Source of the DNA: Prostheceraeus crozeri
Lineage: Eukaryota; Platyhelminthes; Polycladida; Euryleptidae
Assembly: GCA_907163375.1 (NCBI GenBank)
Contig: CAJQUW010007110.1
Span: 62,001 to 126,000 of the forward strand
Direction: 5' to 3'
Length of the DNA: 64,000 nt
Positions 22,401 through 37,400 of the stretch are shown here, piece after piece. Position numbers and translations under genes: made by a program. The notes under the pieces were generated by a model, which saw only the letters and a list, made by a program, of their open reading frames with translations, was not told the origin of the DNA and searched no databases. Position 1 is the stretch's first letter. Each line of letters begins with the position of its first letter.

Positions 22401-25400
22401 CTATGTCTTTTTCTCATGTAATTTTATAGAAAAAAGATGTTAGTGTGTTAATTTTAACTTCTGCGTCAGTGGATTATCACTTAATTAGCAGTGGGTGTGG
22501 ATCAGTCTTAATAGGCTAGCGTATACTATTTTATCCAACATTAGATAAGCTTATTTCTGTATGACACGGATGCGCTTTCGTCTACATATGAATAATTTCA
22601 ATTTAAATTTATTAGTAGGTCTAGTGTCCTGCAACTTTAATTCGTCTAAGTTAACATTAGTTTCATCAGACATGAATTTTGGGATGCGTAAGCATGTGAG
22701 TAGACAAGATCACGAAACATTTGGGTATTGATGATATTTTTTGAACAATCTTGATGTCGATCTTAAAAATATACCAGGTATCTTCTATCGGGGACACTTT
22801 GAATAAGTTCAGTAAGCCGTACATAAATTGTGTATACAGTACATGACATTTCTTGTCTGATCGATCAATCTCAATATCTGCTGCCGATTGATTGCCGGTC
22901 GCCCGATTGACTTACACCGACACAACCCAACCGGTCAAAAGGGCCGGTCAGCCGGTCCCAGTTCCAACCCTGATGCAGTGACGTGCCTTTTGAAAATGGA
23001 TAGGTTTCAGGCTGGTTCTCATACTACAATTTCTTGTGTATGATTAAAATATAAAACACATATTTGATACTTAAAATTCGTTAATTTTTTGAGACACCCT
23101 GCAGGTTAGTCCCGCTAGATCTCAGTCAATGATCTGTCTAGATCTCATTCGCCAATTCAAATTGCGCTCGTGAAAAGTTAAGATGCTTCAAAATCTAAGG
23201 ACGAGCAGATTTAGTTCTCCTTCTCTCTGCAACTGCTCATCGTTTAGTTACTTTTTATTATTTTATTAAATGGTGTATCCAACAATTTTCAGGAATGCAT
23301 AGATGTATCACAATTAATTTCCGCTAATGATCTGAAGCGTTTAGAAACTTTGATTATGCGGTGAATTTTCGGCGATTAAATAATCGTTTTCGATCAAACC
23401 CTCATGTCCTCATAATCGTTACCGCGTCCACCAGCAGTTATTGCACGGATTCTACGAGTAAATCACATGGAATTTGGTACTTTACCCGATTCAGTTGAGT
23501 AATTGACGTTGATTTGACAAGGACATATTTTTGCAAAAAGCAAATTACAGTGCGGCAGCCAGAACGAGTTTTTACAGGGAACGAGGCCGAAAATGAGACT
23601 TTCACAGAATGGTATCCGCCCTGCGGCTATTATAAATTTGCGCGTCTGCCGAGTTCCACCAGGATCCCTTCCTGTCAGACTGTGTCAAAGAAATTACTTG
23701 TAAATCTAATGATGAGTAGGCTGAAGTGTTCGGCTAATATGAGAAATCCTATGCTTTCTCTGATTTGTAGGTAGACGTGTGCACATGTAATGGCCATAGA
23801 GAGTACATCATTCTGTGAAATTCATATTTTCGGCCACGTTCCATGCTTATTTAGTTCTGGCTGCCGGATTGTAGAACATCATAATTGATTATACAAAAGT
23901 CACAATTGTAAATCTGCTGACAATATACGATGTCCTAACTCTACATTTTCAATATGAAATCTTTCTTTTTGAAATGAATACTCCTGATGAGTTTTCTGCT
24001 TTGAATAATTTGATAGCTACTCGGCTGAGATTCGTCTTGTTCAGTTGCCTTACAGATTTCAAAGACAGCGCTTTTTTCCAAATGATTCTAAGTAAACTTA
24101 TTCAATGTCAGATACTATTAATCCCAGCGAGTACGGATGCAGCATAACACATTAATCGCGTCAGCGCCGAAATTCATATAAATTCGTCTCTTGTTTGAGC
24201 ATCCATCTTCAGTCCTTCCTTCTCAGTATGTCTCTCTATTCAAGACAAAAAGTATTTCCACGTTTATACCACGAGAAGACTCGTTGAATAAGTAAGCCTT
24301 TCCAATTCCAATCTGAGCTGTTAAGATTTCAAAATATTGATGTCAAATAAGGAAACTAATCGAAGACTTATCATGATTAGAGTCTCTTAATTTTCCATCC
24401 CCATAGCGACTGACAATGCCAAAAACTGATACATCGGTAGTCGACTGGTTTATGATTTCGTCGATAGACACGAAGCTTCGGAAACATAAAGAATTAATCC
24501 TTGTATGTTGTTCAGCAAGTCTGCTCAGCAATTTGACTGAGTTTCCCAACACAAATATTGAATGATCGGTTCTTATATTACCAAATTGTAGCCATGAGCT
24601 GAATCCTAAATAACGTGACGATATCAAGTTGCACTCAATTGCAGATTAACATTAGATCGCATGTTACAGATTCGCCTGCATCGACAGTTCGTCCATATCA
24701 GCACTATTTTGCCACCCCAAATCAATAAAATTCGTCTATCTTTGAGAAATCCTCAACAGCACTGTTAATAGATAACAACCAGCCTTTACCGACAACTCAT
24801 GTTTGATATCTTAAATAGGCATAACAAAAAGTACACGTTAGCAGTCAATTAAAAGTCAATCGATGTCCACGTCGACTGGAACAAAATATCCCCTATCAAT
24901 AACTTTACCTAATTTTTCAGGCCTCTCTCTCTCTCTCGACATCGATAGAAGTACGTCGAAGACGAAATTCTAAGTGATCGTGCTAATTTAGAGGTTAGGA
25001 GAAAATTTAAAAATGACTGTTTTTTGAGGTCCGGAACATCATCAATTTAACGTCCGTCGTATTCCTCTGCAGGCAAGATAATTTCCTTTGTTAATTACTA
25101 TTAATTGACATGGTACATGCACGTTGTTTGATGACATGCATGCATTGCATATTTCTTAATAAATACTATGTTCCAGACCTCTTAACACTTATGGTTGAAG
25201 AGCTTTGTGTAGGGTGATCTGGGATTCCACACATTAATAAGACCTTTAATAAAATCATACCGTTTATATACGTCTTCGGCTATAAGTATTATAATGCTGT
25301 TTCGGATTTTAGCTTCATTCATTGAAATGCATGAACCGTTAATTGTCCTCTCCTTCCAGCGTTTCATCTTACATAGTTTTCATGTTCACATGACTCACCA

Positions 25401-28400
25401 GCATATTATATCATTTGCAAATATGCACATGTACTCTGCACATTGTAGTAACGCATGAGGATCTGTGTGTCTCATTCATCATTATTTATGTTATATCATC
25501 AGTGCCCTCATTGACTTACCAATTTCATTATCAATCATATTTTATCACTCAAGGAACGCGTTTTCAGTTTGAAAATAGACGTTCTGATATTATGAATGCA
25601 CAATGCACATACGCTCGTACATGTATATAAAAAAGCTACCAGAGGAACTCAATAAAAGGTCAAGTCAGTAGCTATTATACTATACGCTTCTTTTCCAGCT
25701 TCTCATTCGTTCTTTCTTCTCATTAGCGAATTTAACTACCAGATGACAAAGATTAATTATCACTCCAATATCTTAATTTAAATAACATAATAACGCATGG
25801 CAAAGTGCTGTTTTCTCTCTTGGTCTGCTTTGGAATACAACTTTGTTCAATGATCATGTCAAGCCTCATTTTGTGGAAAATTGTTCATTTTGTCAAAAAT
25901 CTTCTGTTTAGTGAATCCTGGGTTGATTGAGAAGAAATTAGGGAGAGAAATGCTCTGACATTGTATGGAAATATATTCATTGGAGATATGAAGTTTTACT
26001 GTGATACTTGGTTGCTCTTGTTTTAGCATTCAAGTGAGCACTTATATCGTCATTATATCATGTTCAATCTAATTTCCGCCCTTGGGACAAGTTCTCAAAA
26101 TATTTACTAAATTCAAAGAGCGAGACACTTAATTCTACATTACATTAAATATCGATGATATTATTTTCTAAATCAGTGACATGGCTATTAAATTAATTTG
26201 CTTTATCAAGGAATCAATGACAATGAGGAAATCTAATTCTGACAAAAATTATCTATTAATACTGCACTTACAGTAATAGATGGCACGGGGAATGACGACT
26301 GTCAATGAATTAGTCTACATATGTTTTTCCAATACCCAATGCAAAGACTTATATGTGAAATTGCATCTTGAACGAAAATGGAGCAATCCCATTAAGTTGT
26401 TGCTCACATACTTCGTTACACATAATTAATAAAATTTAGACGTGAACATCTTAACCACAGAAGTGATGCTATTAACTAAAGTTAACATTAAGTACATTGA
26501 TCGATTTGCAGGTTTTACCGCTCAACAATCTTATCATGCTAATCAAAAGCGGTAATGAAATTCTCAAACTTAATGAGTTTCTTAAGCAATTTCTTTCAAT
26601 GTACAGATGTAGTTGTGTACGAATGATGTGAGAGCCAAAGCTGCAATATGTATTAATTATCGTCTGTTTATTATTTTATTCTTGTCCACTATTTCTTCTC
26701 TAACATCCATCTTCAGGGAAGCTAAGTCTTATACAATCCAAGAATTCACTTGCCCTTTACCCTGGCTGTGACAACCGAAATATTGGGCAGTTTTTAAAGA
26801 ATATACAGAAAATAATGAATACATAAAGCACTTTAGACTTTCATATATTCTACTACTTTGTACTGTCAACTGCTGTCAAAACAGAATTTCATTTTCATTT
26901 ACTGTCACTAAACTTAGCAACACCTGATGCCCAGGGGTATAAATTGCTTTGAGAAATTGCCAACTACATGTACAGTATAATGTGTATTGTTGAGTAGAAC
27001 TTAGGTGTCTGAAAAAAGAGTCGCAAGTCTGTCGGATGGGCCCAAATCGATGCGGTACCTTAAAAGATCAATTTTAGCTGAGTTGTGTAGGGCTGCATGC
27101 GCCTTTGCTGGAAAGGTCATCGATTCAAGCAAAGTGGAGAATGCACATCCCTGAGGCATCACACTCATCCAAAATAATCATGACAGGCATTTTTATTGAT
27201 GAGCTGCTTCAAACAGACACTTTAAAAGGTCCGCTTATCGCATTGGAATGCAACCATCCTCATCAGACAACATTGCCATTTTACTATTTATTATGGATGC
27301 TTCAGTGAGTGAAACTGCATGCAGCGACATGCACTGTACCGGTCCTTACTGATGCACAATAATAGCATTCAACAAGAAATGAAATTGCGTTTATTATACA
27401 TTATAGTAAGTACAAATATTATTGATGAATTAGAGCACATCAAACTACTGCATGCAGCAAAGTTATCTTATTGGTCAGTAACAACGCTGATAATCCATAA
27501 CAAGAGTTGATGCACAGACTTCAACCGATTAACTGACTCAATTGATCAAAGAAAACAATTCTAGCCATTTTAAATCTAGACTCGATTGCCATGTAATTCA
27601 GGCCGGTCGGGCTTGTACTTTTTATTTCTTTACAGAAAATCTTTATTCTGCAGGCGCTATGTGCATAACGTTATTTGAGAGAAGATGATCCTTGAACGTA
27701 ATGATTATTCGTTTATAATTGATTGATTGAGAAGCCCGGATCGTTAAAACATATTTCAAAGTTTAATTAAAAAAGTGCGCCAAAATATCATATTTTACAT
27801 TTTTCAATAATCCAATGATTTCGAAGTCTTTCTCACGAAAGCAAAAATAATAGCGGAAGATAGTTTAGTTACAAAGAATGCCGTATAATGATGACCGCGA
27901 CTTGAAAATTCATAGACTTACGTTTGATGAACATGATGTCCAAGATCTATTCTTTCTTCCAAATCAGACAGTGCCTTTACATGAAGAGGCGAATGAGGCA
28001 GAGCTCCATGTATCCACGGGAGACCGAATATTGAGAGGGCGCAATTGATTATTGAAATTATAAGAAGATCCCAGTGGTAAGAAGAGCCCTTTTTAAGTCT
28101 GAAATGCGCAACAAATTTCTCAAACATTTTGTCTATTTGTGTGCGTGGAAATAGACGACGTCTATTTATCATTTATATCAATAATTTATTTTTGTTGCTA
28201 TCAAAGTCGAAATGATCACCTAAAATTTGTTTCTTGTATCGACACCTTGCATGCGGATTTCAAAGAAAAAGATAACATTTATGCTGCAGCTAATTTAATG
28301 TCACGATCATTATCTAGGTATTGAGCAATGTACAGATTGAATTGCTACAAGTGTTGGAAGCCAGCATGCTGTTGTTTAGCCTATTCTTATCAACATTTAA

Positions 28401-31400
28401 TTATATGCGTGATAATGGCAGCGTATCTGCACTCTCATTAATTTTGGAGTTCTAAAAAAGGTGATTGTCAAAAATCCACCCTCCTCTCTATTTACATTAT
28501 AAAAATAAATTACAACGATTGACTTTATATCGCATGCTACAGTGCGCATACATTTTGTATGTATAATTGTGATGGAACCCCTCCAACGTAGTTGATGAAT
28601 TGAAAAATGAAAAATATAATTCCAAACTACTCACAATGCAGCAAAACATGTAATTACAAGTAGGGAGTCCATCGGCTAATTAACCAGTTAATCGAAGCAA
28701 TTTACTACAATTTTTTATGTTTAAGTATATGTATATAATTATGTAATATTATAACATCATTGATGACTATCATCATAACTAAATATAACAAATAAAATAA
28801 GTTATAGTGACTAATTTATAGTGGGCCATATTGTCTCACTGAATACAGGAGTATAAGCATGCATGATTACCTGTTGAATAAAGTTAAGCAAGATCGCATA
28901 TAGACATAAACATTTTTTCACTGATTGCTTGAAGATTTCTTATTTCATTTTTTCAAAATTCCGAAATATTTTTGTGTATCATTAGCTTGTGTTTATCCAT
29001 TGTGACTAACTTCAATTTAAATTCAAAAATAGCATAGACCTATCATCAATTCACAACTAGCGTATAATGTGGCTAGGTATCATACAGCAAGTCACAACTC
29101 TTAAAAAAAACTCGTCGGTATCAAGCAAGATGATGAAGCGATGCTAGCAAAATCCTTCACTTGATTTTCAGGAGATCATTATTCAGAATGAAAACAACAA
29201 AGTCAATTTCTCACAACCACACTGAATTGACTATGGACACTAGAGCAATATAGTTGACAAATTATCTATCTACATTGTTCTACACTGTACTTATATTTAA
29301 AAAGTTGGAAAACTGCCGGTTAACCGTTTGATACCCAAATTACAAGCTACTCAATAAAATTGCTTGACTTTCATTATTGAAGGGTAAATGGAAGCAGAAA
29401 ATGTTGTAGAATACTGTAGTTTCTGGTGACATCTGATGTTGACCTCATTTATAGTAAAAATGTGATATTTGTGTAATGTTGAATATTGCTTTTATTCATT
29501 GAATAGAGTCGAAGTTGCAACATTAAAAATATCAAATTTAACACTCACTTGTTGCTCGGACAATTGACCATTGCACTTGAAATATTTTGGTCCATGAAAA
29601 ATAGTAGTGATAACGGAAATGCAAGTCCAAGAGCTCCTAAAACGCCACCCCACGTCAAAGTAGCAAATGGAACCACCTCCATTTTGAAAGAATCGCTTCG
29701 ATAATGAAAAGGCCTGACTGTGGAAAAAGCAAAATGTTGCATATTTGGCTGCAATAATTTAATCAATTATCACGCCTTAAATTCTTTGGAATCATATGAA
29801 AATATTCATCGAAGAATATCAAGTAGCCGGTGCATAGTTTCACATATTTTAACATAAACATGCACGGTACATGTACAATGCGTTCATAAAGTCACAGTGC
29901 ACCTAATAATTCAATCCCTGCTTAGTATTTCGTTGCTTAGAAATAGATTGCCAGGGCATTATGAATAGCAAAGTTCCTTTGTAAAAACATCAATTACTAC
30001 GTGATAACAAAATATATATTTATATCTTACAAAAACTGTTGAAAATGTCCACCTTGCTCACGAATACAGAGGTCTATTCGACGTCTTATATTCTCAAACA
30101 CTCGGTGAATTTCTTCGAGACTGATAGCGGCAATTTGTTGTTGGATGCTACGAGTATCTCTTAACTCATGTAGATCTTGTGGCTTGCTTCGGTAGACCTT
30201 CTGCTTTACCGCTCCCCACAAGTAAAAGTCCAAGACACTCAAGTCCGGGGATCTTGGAGGCCAAATTCCTTTGGGGATTATTCTGGTTTGGAATATTTCA
30301 CCCAAGCATCGAAGTGAGGAATTGACGGTATGCGCAGTTGCTCCATCTTGTTGGAAGTAAGCAGTTGTTTTTTCATCGTCAGTTAATTCGTTGACGAACG
30401 AAGCAATGATTTCATTACAATATCTTTCTGCTGTAACAATCTTGGTAAAAAATATTGGTCCAACTATTCGCCTTCTTGACATGGCGCACCATACCCCAAC
30501 TTTGAGAGAATGTAATGGCTTCTCAACAAATTCGTGCGGGTTTTCGCTAGACCATATTCGGGAGTTCTGGCTACTGACATACCCTGAAAGATGAAACCAA
30601 GCTTCATCAGAAAAGAAAGTTTTATCGAGTACATCATTTCCATTCAGATTTTCTTTGAAAAAGAAGCAGTACTGAAGACGCCTATCATGATCGGCATCCT
30701 TCAATTCATGCTGGCAAGAGATGCGGTATGGATATAGGCCTATGTTCTTTCTCACAGCAGTATGAGCCGCCCCGAGAGATAGACCCACTTCTTGAGATAA
30801 GCGACGCATCGACTTGCTTGGGCTATGAGTCATAGCTTCGGAAATGACATTGACCTTCTGCTCAGTTAAGACTGTTGGTCGACCTGAACGTGTTGCATCG
30901 TGCACGGAGCCAGTTTCTCTGAACTTATTGATCAGATTCCTAACAGTGTTTCGATGAGGCAAATCAGTTGTATGAAATCTCTCTAAAAACTCATTCTTCA
31001 CATCATCAGTGTATTCACCATTGGCTCGGAAAACATGTTCGACCAAGAAGATTCTCTCTTGTATTAACAACACCATACTTAGCTTGGAAGTGCAATGTCA
31101 AGCTCTCGGGTGCTTCGAAGTGACTGATATTCAACTCGCTGGTCACTATGTTGAATGTCATAAACCACTCAACTGCGCCTCTTGAAACATGTAAATGGCT
31201 CTGTGCAGATGCCAGATATCTATGATTAATTATTACGAGCGTTTGCTTTGACAAAATGTTGTTCAGAACAGGTGCACAGTGACTTTATGAACGCACTGTA
31301 TAAGCATCCAGAATCAAGAATGGTCTGTTTGTCAAGAATGATTTACAGCAAGTAATTGTATTTTTAAAATACACAGTAAAAAACTTATTCAGATAAAATG

Positions 31401-34400
31401 TCTTAGTAGTTCAAATAATGCACAGGATGGGTATCTATGATAACCGTGATTTAAGAAGCTTTATGCATAGCCATAAAGCAACCATACAGTATACCCAAAC
31501 AATACGCGGCTTCGCTATACCGCATGCATTATGATGTGACATATCATACATAAATGTTAATAAACATGCGATAAAGCTATAACATAGCTTCATCATGATC
31601 TGAAATCCATCAATCCACCTATGACTTTGAATGTCTGATGTTTTATCTTGTAGGCTAAGTGCGTAGAGATCTGCAGCGACTGAAACCATATGAAGCCTTG
31701 CGAAATTAGATCAAAGCTAATATACTGATTAATGATTATCTCCTCGATTGCGAACCAACAATGTTAGCTTATGCCCTTTACTCGGTAGTTGAAATATAAT
31801 GGTGCTTCCGATGGGTAGAATTTCGAATTTAATGCTGAATGCTTATTTTGCTTTGAGTAGGGGACCTGCTTGATATTTTCCTGTCTAAAAGGGCATTTGA
31901 ATTTCTGAAACACGAGACTGATATTGAAACCTTGATGGATAATAATAATTTTCCCATATATCTAAGACGCTATTGATTGTGAAGAATTGCCGCACAAACA
32001 GGCATGTCTCATGCTTCTGGTGATGTAGCCTTGTGGGAGAGCGTCCGCTCTGCGTCCCGGAGACCTTGGTTGGGTCAAATTTAACACTTTTAAAAAAGTA
32101 CACTCTGCATTCTTGCTAAACACTCAGCACAAAAAGAATGAGAGTGGGATGAATAACAACTCGGCCACATGGAAGAAAGGTTCCGTGCCTAATGTGCTTA
32201 CGAGTGTAAACAAGTTTCATTTACTGATTTATTTTATTTATTCCTATCTACCCTGCATTCATTATGAACATTGCACTATGTCAAACCATTGATGCAGACA
32301 GAATTTGAAATCTACTAAAATTGTGAATTTTTGCAATGCGCACTGTAATAATGCACTGTGAAGTCATTTCCCAAATAATCTAATTAACTTGTTTTGCCAT
32401 TTAGTAATAATATCTTTATTGAGTCAATGCAAAAGCGGTATATGACAGAAATAGACACGTAGACATGCACAAATAATCATCACGAAAGAGAAGAATACTT
32501 CACAAAAGAATTCTGATACAGAGCAGACTTCCTGATTAGTGGAAGTATACAACTGTCTCACACAACTGACATTTCGCATTTCAAAAAATTGACACATGTT
32601 CCTTGTTTGCAGATATCTTTTTAATGAGTGGGCCTATATTGCAGGATGTATCAAGACAGGTCCTCAGACATGGGATTTGAGAAACAGTAGACCATTGCAT
32701 AGCTAGGCGGCCAAGCTGCTCAAACTTCTTGAAATAACTCATATGCCTCACATCACTGTCCAGCAAAAGGATGACAAAAACTGTAGCCATATAGGCTTGC
32801 AAAATAATTTTAGGGGGATTACAGTTACTTTTTAAACGTTTGACAAACGAGAGGCTGCGACACATAGTTTTATAGACATAATCAAATTGGACGTTCCACT
32901 TGAGATCAGAAGAAAAATGCACTCCTAATGTTTTCAAACTGCTAACCTGCTCAACGTGCGATCTTCTAAACAAAATAGGCGTGTGATCAGAGGATTTCTG
33001 TTTGAAATTAACAATTTTAGTTTTTTCAACGTTTAAGGCAAGCTTTTTGCATCTTGACCAATCGCAAAACCGATCAACAACAGATTGAAAATCCTCAAAG
33101 ATGTTATTACAATTTTGAAGATGCAGCAGATTTATGTCATCTGCATATGCAACAATTTCGCACAGCCAAATTTCGGGAGGTCATTAATAAACATATGGAA
33201 CCTTCCGTGTGCGGCTATAAATCTAGTCATTTCGCAGGCAGCGTGATATCGATAAATTTATAAAAGGTTTACATATAAGGTTTATAAATGCACATAATAT
33301 TTAGGCCTACATGGTTGATGGGGGATCGCTTTCCAGCATCTGATCAAAATTCAGCTTCACTAGCAGATTGAAATGCTCTCATCGCATGATGTACATCATC
33401 AAATTATGCCCTCTACATGTTAACACCTACGTATAAGAAGGCTTATAAACTAGGACAAAATTTACCTTCATTCGTGCTGCCCATGTGTCGATTTATAAAT
33501 GACTGCTTTCCCATTGACCTTTACTGTACTTCCTCGTGAAACCGGCTATTCATTTACTGCACGCTACGCCTGCAGACAATGGTGTTTATCACAGCTGACG
33601 TCATCACGAGCATTGGACAAGCGGATATCTCGTAAAGCAAATCGTTGCGGTGTCGGATGCGGATAGAAGTGGCAGCTGATGTGCAAACGTGTTTTTAAGA
33701 CAATAAAATCAAAAACGAATTTTGCCCGGAATACACTTTAAAGTAATCACACATTATCGACTTCTGAAAATTGATAATTACTATCACAATAATATAGGAT
33801 TTGAGACCCAAATGTAACACCTGTAAATCCTTATGTGACATTGCAAAAGCAAATGCGATATAGCCAGACTAATGTGAACAGTTGTTCATCCAAAGACGAC
33901 ATCATCCACTTGCAAAAAAATCAACCGCTTGCATATCTCTAACGTTCACTTCCATGAAAAATTATTGATGTTCTGACTCAACCTTTCTCTCAAGTAGTAA
34001 ATTTAATAATGATTACCAGCTATGTATTTGATTATGGTAAAGCATAACTGAGAATTTATAAAAAAGGTTTGTAATGTACTCTGTGGAAATTGTATACAGA
34101 AATCTTTTCGCAAGATATCATTGATTCTTTTATAATCGGAGAGTGTAAATTGCTATAACCTGCTGTGAATGCTCGATGTGGTAACACCAAACTACTGATA
34201 GATTTTATCATTTCTTCATTAAGGACGATGTCTTCAAACTCTAATTGATGTTCGCCAAGATTTACAATGATAAGTGACTATTTAATGAACCAGAGAATAT
34301 TCTTTGTCAAGTATGATAAATAAGTGTCGGGACTGACCAGAAATTCGTAAGACTCATCTCATTATTTCTAATGACTTTTGATGTTTAAGCCTTGCGACGC

Positions 34401-37400
34401 AATCACGCTTCAAGGAAATAAGATTTTCTCTACGTCAAGTTTTCAGGCAATGTTGCAGAAATTGCTTCTTGCTTGTGCGCAGTAAAAGATGCCCTTTCTA
34501 TGCGCATTCTAAGATTGTAATCAGAAACTGGCTGCTATTTATATGCAAGATTGGCAGATGAAAATCCATAACTTCGAGTGATAGTCAGAGGCTATTTCTG
34601 TTAGCAGTGATAAGAATTATACAACATTTTAATAATTCTTGAACTTTTGTTGTTGACACCTTGTTTTGATCTAACCATAGATCTATAGTATGTCTGATGC
34701 ACATTTGCAGTTCAAGCGTGTAGAATGAGATGGGGCGAAATTGTCAAGCACTGTATCAAGTGTCAAACTACATGTAAAGAGATGGCAACTACTTAATTCA
34801 GAAACTTAGGAAATAGCAATCGGACAAGAAATATGCTGGAGAGCATGAGGTTATATAAAAAAACAATACATCTAAGTCATGTAAAACTATTTGACTAAGA
34901 GATGAAAACCGGTCGCAGACAAAAATCTGCCCTCCTGTTTATCATAATAAGTTTCTGGTCCGAAAATCCAATACTTCTGTACAGGGTCGGATATCCCTAG
35001 TAGATAGATTGATTTCGGATGCGACTAAATGATATCGTCGATCGATAATATGCGAGCATTTTTACACTCATGGCATTTCAGGTCACAGAGCAACTTCAGT
35101 TTACTGCTAGAAGGTGTAGGGCAATCCTGCGGATTTCGAGGATACAGCTTGTTATCTCAAATTCACTAAAAATCGAAATGCGACCTTTTGTGAAAAGAAC
35201 GAAGTAGTGACGCGGCCGAAATATGTCCAAAGATTTCGATAAGACTAAAATATCAAACGCAATAGGCGAGAAACTGTTAAACTTTAAACTGAATGGTTAA
35301 CATGTGGGATGTCCATAAATTGCGGCACTATTGAAATCAATTGATGATTAATCCAACGAACAATTTGCAATCGATTTGTAGAGGCTTTGAAAGACGCTTT
35401 CAAAAGCCGAAATTTTTTCCATTTTTGTTAGCTCTTCATATATTTAAATAAATATTCGTTTTCCAATGCTTGATTTCCGGCCATTGTTATGAGAGATTTT
35501 TATTTAATGCCTGATTAAACTCAATGGAGAACTAGATCAGAGGATAATTGAAGAGTTTATAGTTTCTTTATAAATAACTTGATGATGTGAAAAAAGTGAT
35601 AATCTCACAAAAATTTGTCATCCTTTATGAAGAAATTCAATTCCTAAAAATTTTACTTAACGCAGAATTAACACAATGTTTAAAGAAACTTGCAAATCAC
35701 TACTGATTCTTTGGCATCACGCATTGTAATAAATAAATAATTTGACACTAGTTAGACTTCAAAAATGAGAAGAAGTGAAATATTTCCAAATACAATGATG
35801 AAAATCCGCTTCGTAGATACAACATTTCTGTTGTATAAAATGTAGCAGATTAAATGGGTCAAATACGCACATAATAAGTCTCTAAAATAGATAAAACACA
35901 TCAATCAATGGTATTGATTCGGTACCGAAGAGTGAGTTTCTGATATATCGATATCTGTCATTTCGACTGACTATATGTCTTGCATCATAATATTCGTGAG
36001 CCTCTCACGCAGAGCAATCTTGACTGATGTTGCTGATATGGGATTATGTGAATATTCAAATATGATTTGAGTAATCGCAAATTTTCGAATGCATTCGAAT
36101 ACAACTGCAACTAAAGATGAAAATCAAATAATTTCATAACAAATTACGACATCATTTCAAGCACTGGAGTAGTGCTACTCGGATCACGGAAAACACTGCA
36201 GGGATAAAATTTGAAGATACATGCTGTCAGGATAGAATTTATTTACGAGTGAGTGCTCAAAATATGAGCGTCCTACTAGGCTACTACATTTCATAAGTAT
36301 TACGCTAAGTTTTTAAACAGTACACATATTCATTATTCACATCAATCAGTGATAACTACTTCTCTTCACGTCTGTCAATATTGTCAATAACAGTAAATGC
36401 CCGTTCACAAGAACTGATTATTCTATTATTTTATGCGATGCTTCATCCTTACATGTTTTGGATTCTTTCGTAGTCAGTGGCGACATATTTATCACACTGC
36501 ACATCAGGTTTTTATATAATATTGACATAACATCATGCGATTGAACACTTATTAAAATCTGTAGCGTATAAGGCAATAAATCCTGGTATAAGACGCTGGA
36601 GCTTCTTGTCCTGGACAGTGTTATTCGATTATTCTGGCTTTTTGGTCACCTTGATATATTTTCTGTACAAGCTGCTAAGGATCTGCAACATCTAGCGTGT
36701 ATTTCATAATGGCTTTATATTTTTTTTAATATAAAAATAATTTTATTTAATCTAGAGGATACTTTTCCCGCACATGCAAACGAGGACCACAGATGTCCCA
36801 AGAGTGGGAGAGTATGCTGCACGTCATTATACTCGTACATGTGTAAAAATTTATGCCCCTTTCACGGCACTACTGCAGTTTAGTGCACCCTCTATGAAAG
36901 AGACGGAAACGCGCCTACTGCAGTTTAGTGCACCCTAAAACAACGGCGCATTCTCCCGCAAACGATGACTACGCACATTACACCGAAGCGCGCGCTCGGT
37001 GTAATGTGCGAAGACGAAGACACACGAAGACACAAAGACACTCATCTATAACTATAGGGAAGAACGAACGGCATTCATTCTGTTGATTAAATCATGTTGT
37101 TCTCACATGCATTTTAGGGTGCACTAAACTGCAGTAGGGGTAAAAGAGGGTGCACTAAACTGCAGTAGTGCCCCTTTCACTTAGGCTGGACTCTTGAGCT
37201 AATTAATTATCCATGAAATTCCGCATCATCGCGTTGCATATTATGACTACCTATTATTATAGTATACATGTGTGAACATTATATTCTAAAGTACACTCAG
37301 GCAGATCAGAAACACAATCAAAACAATCATAAGCATATCTTATACACCATGTAATAGATTCTAATTCGGATACTCGAGTCAGGCTGATCCAGTATTCGAA

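Noticed and set aside
21849-22980. 8-bp target duplication for the hAT-like element at 21857-22972
   Set aside because: CAGTAGTA and ATGCAGTG do not match; a shifted partial match (ATGC..AGT) is too weak to count.
23514-23774. 86-codon open frame
   Set aside because: It lies inside the 324-bp MITE and has no domain.
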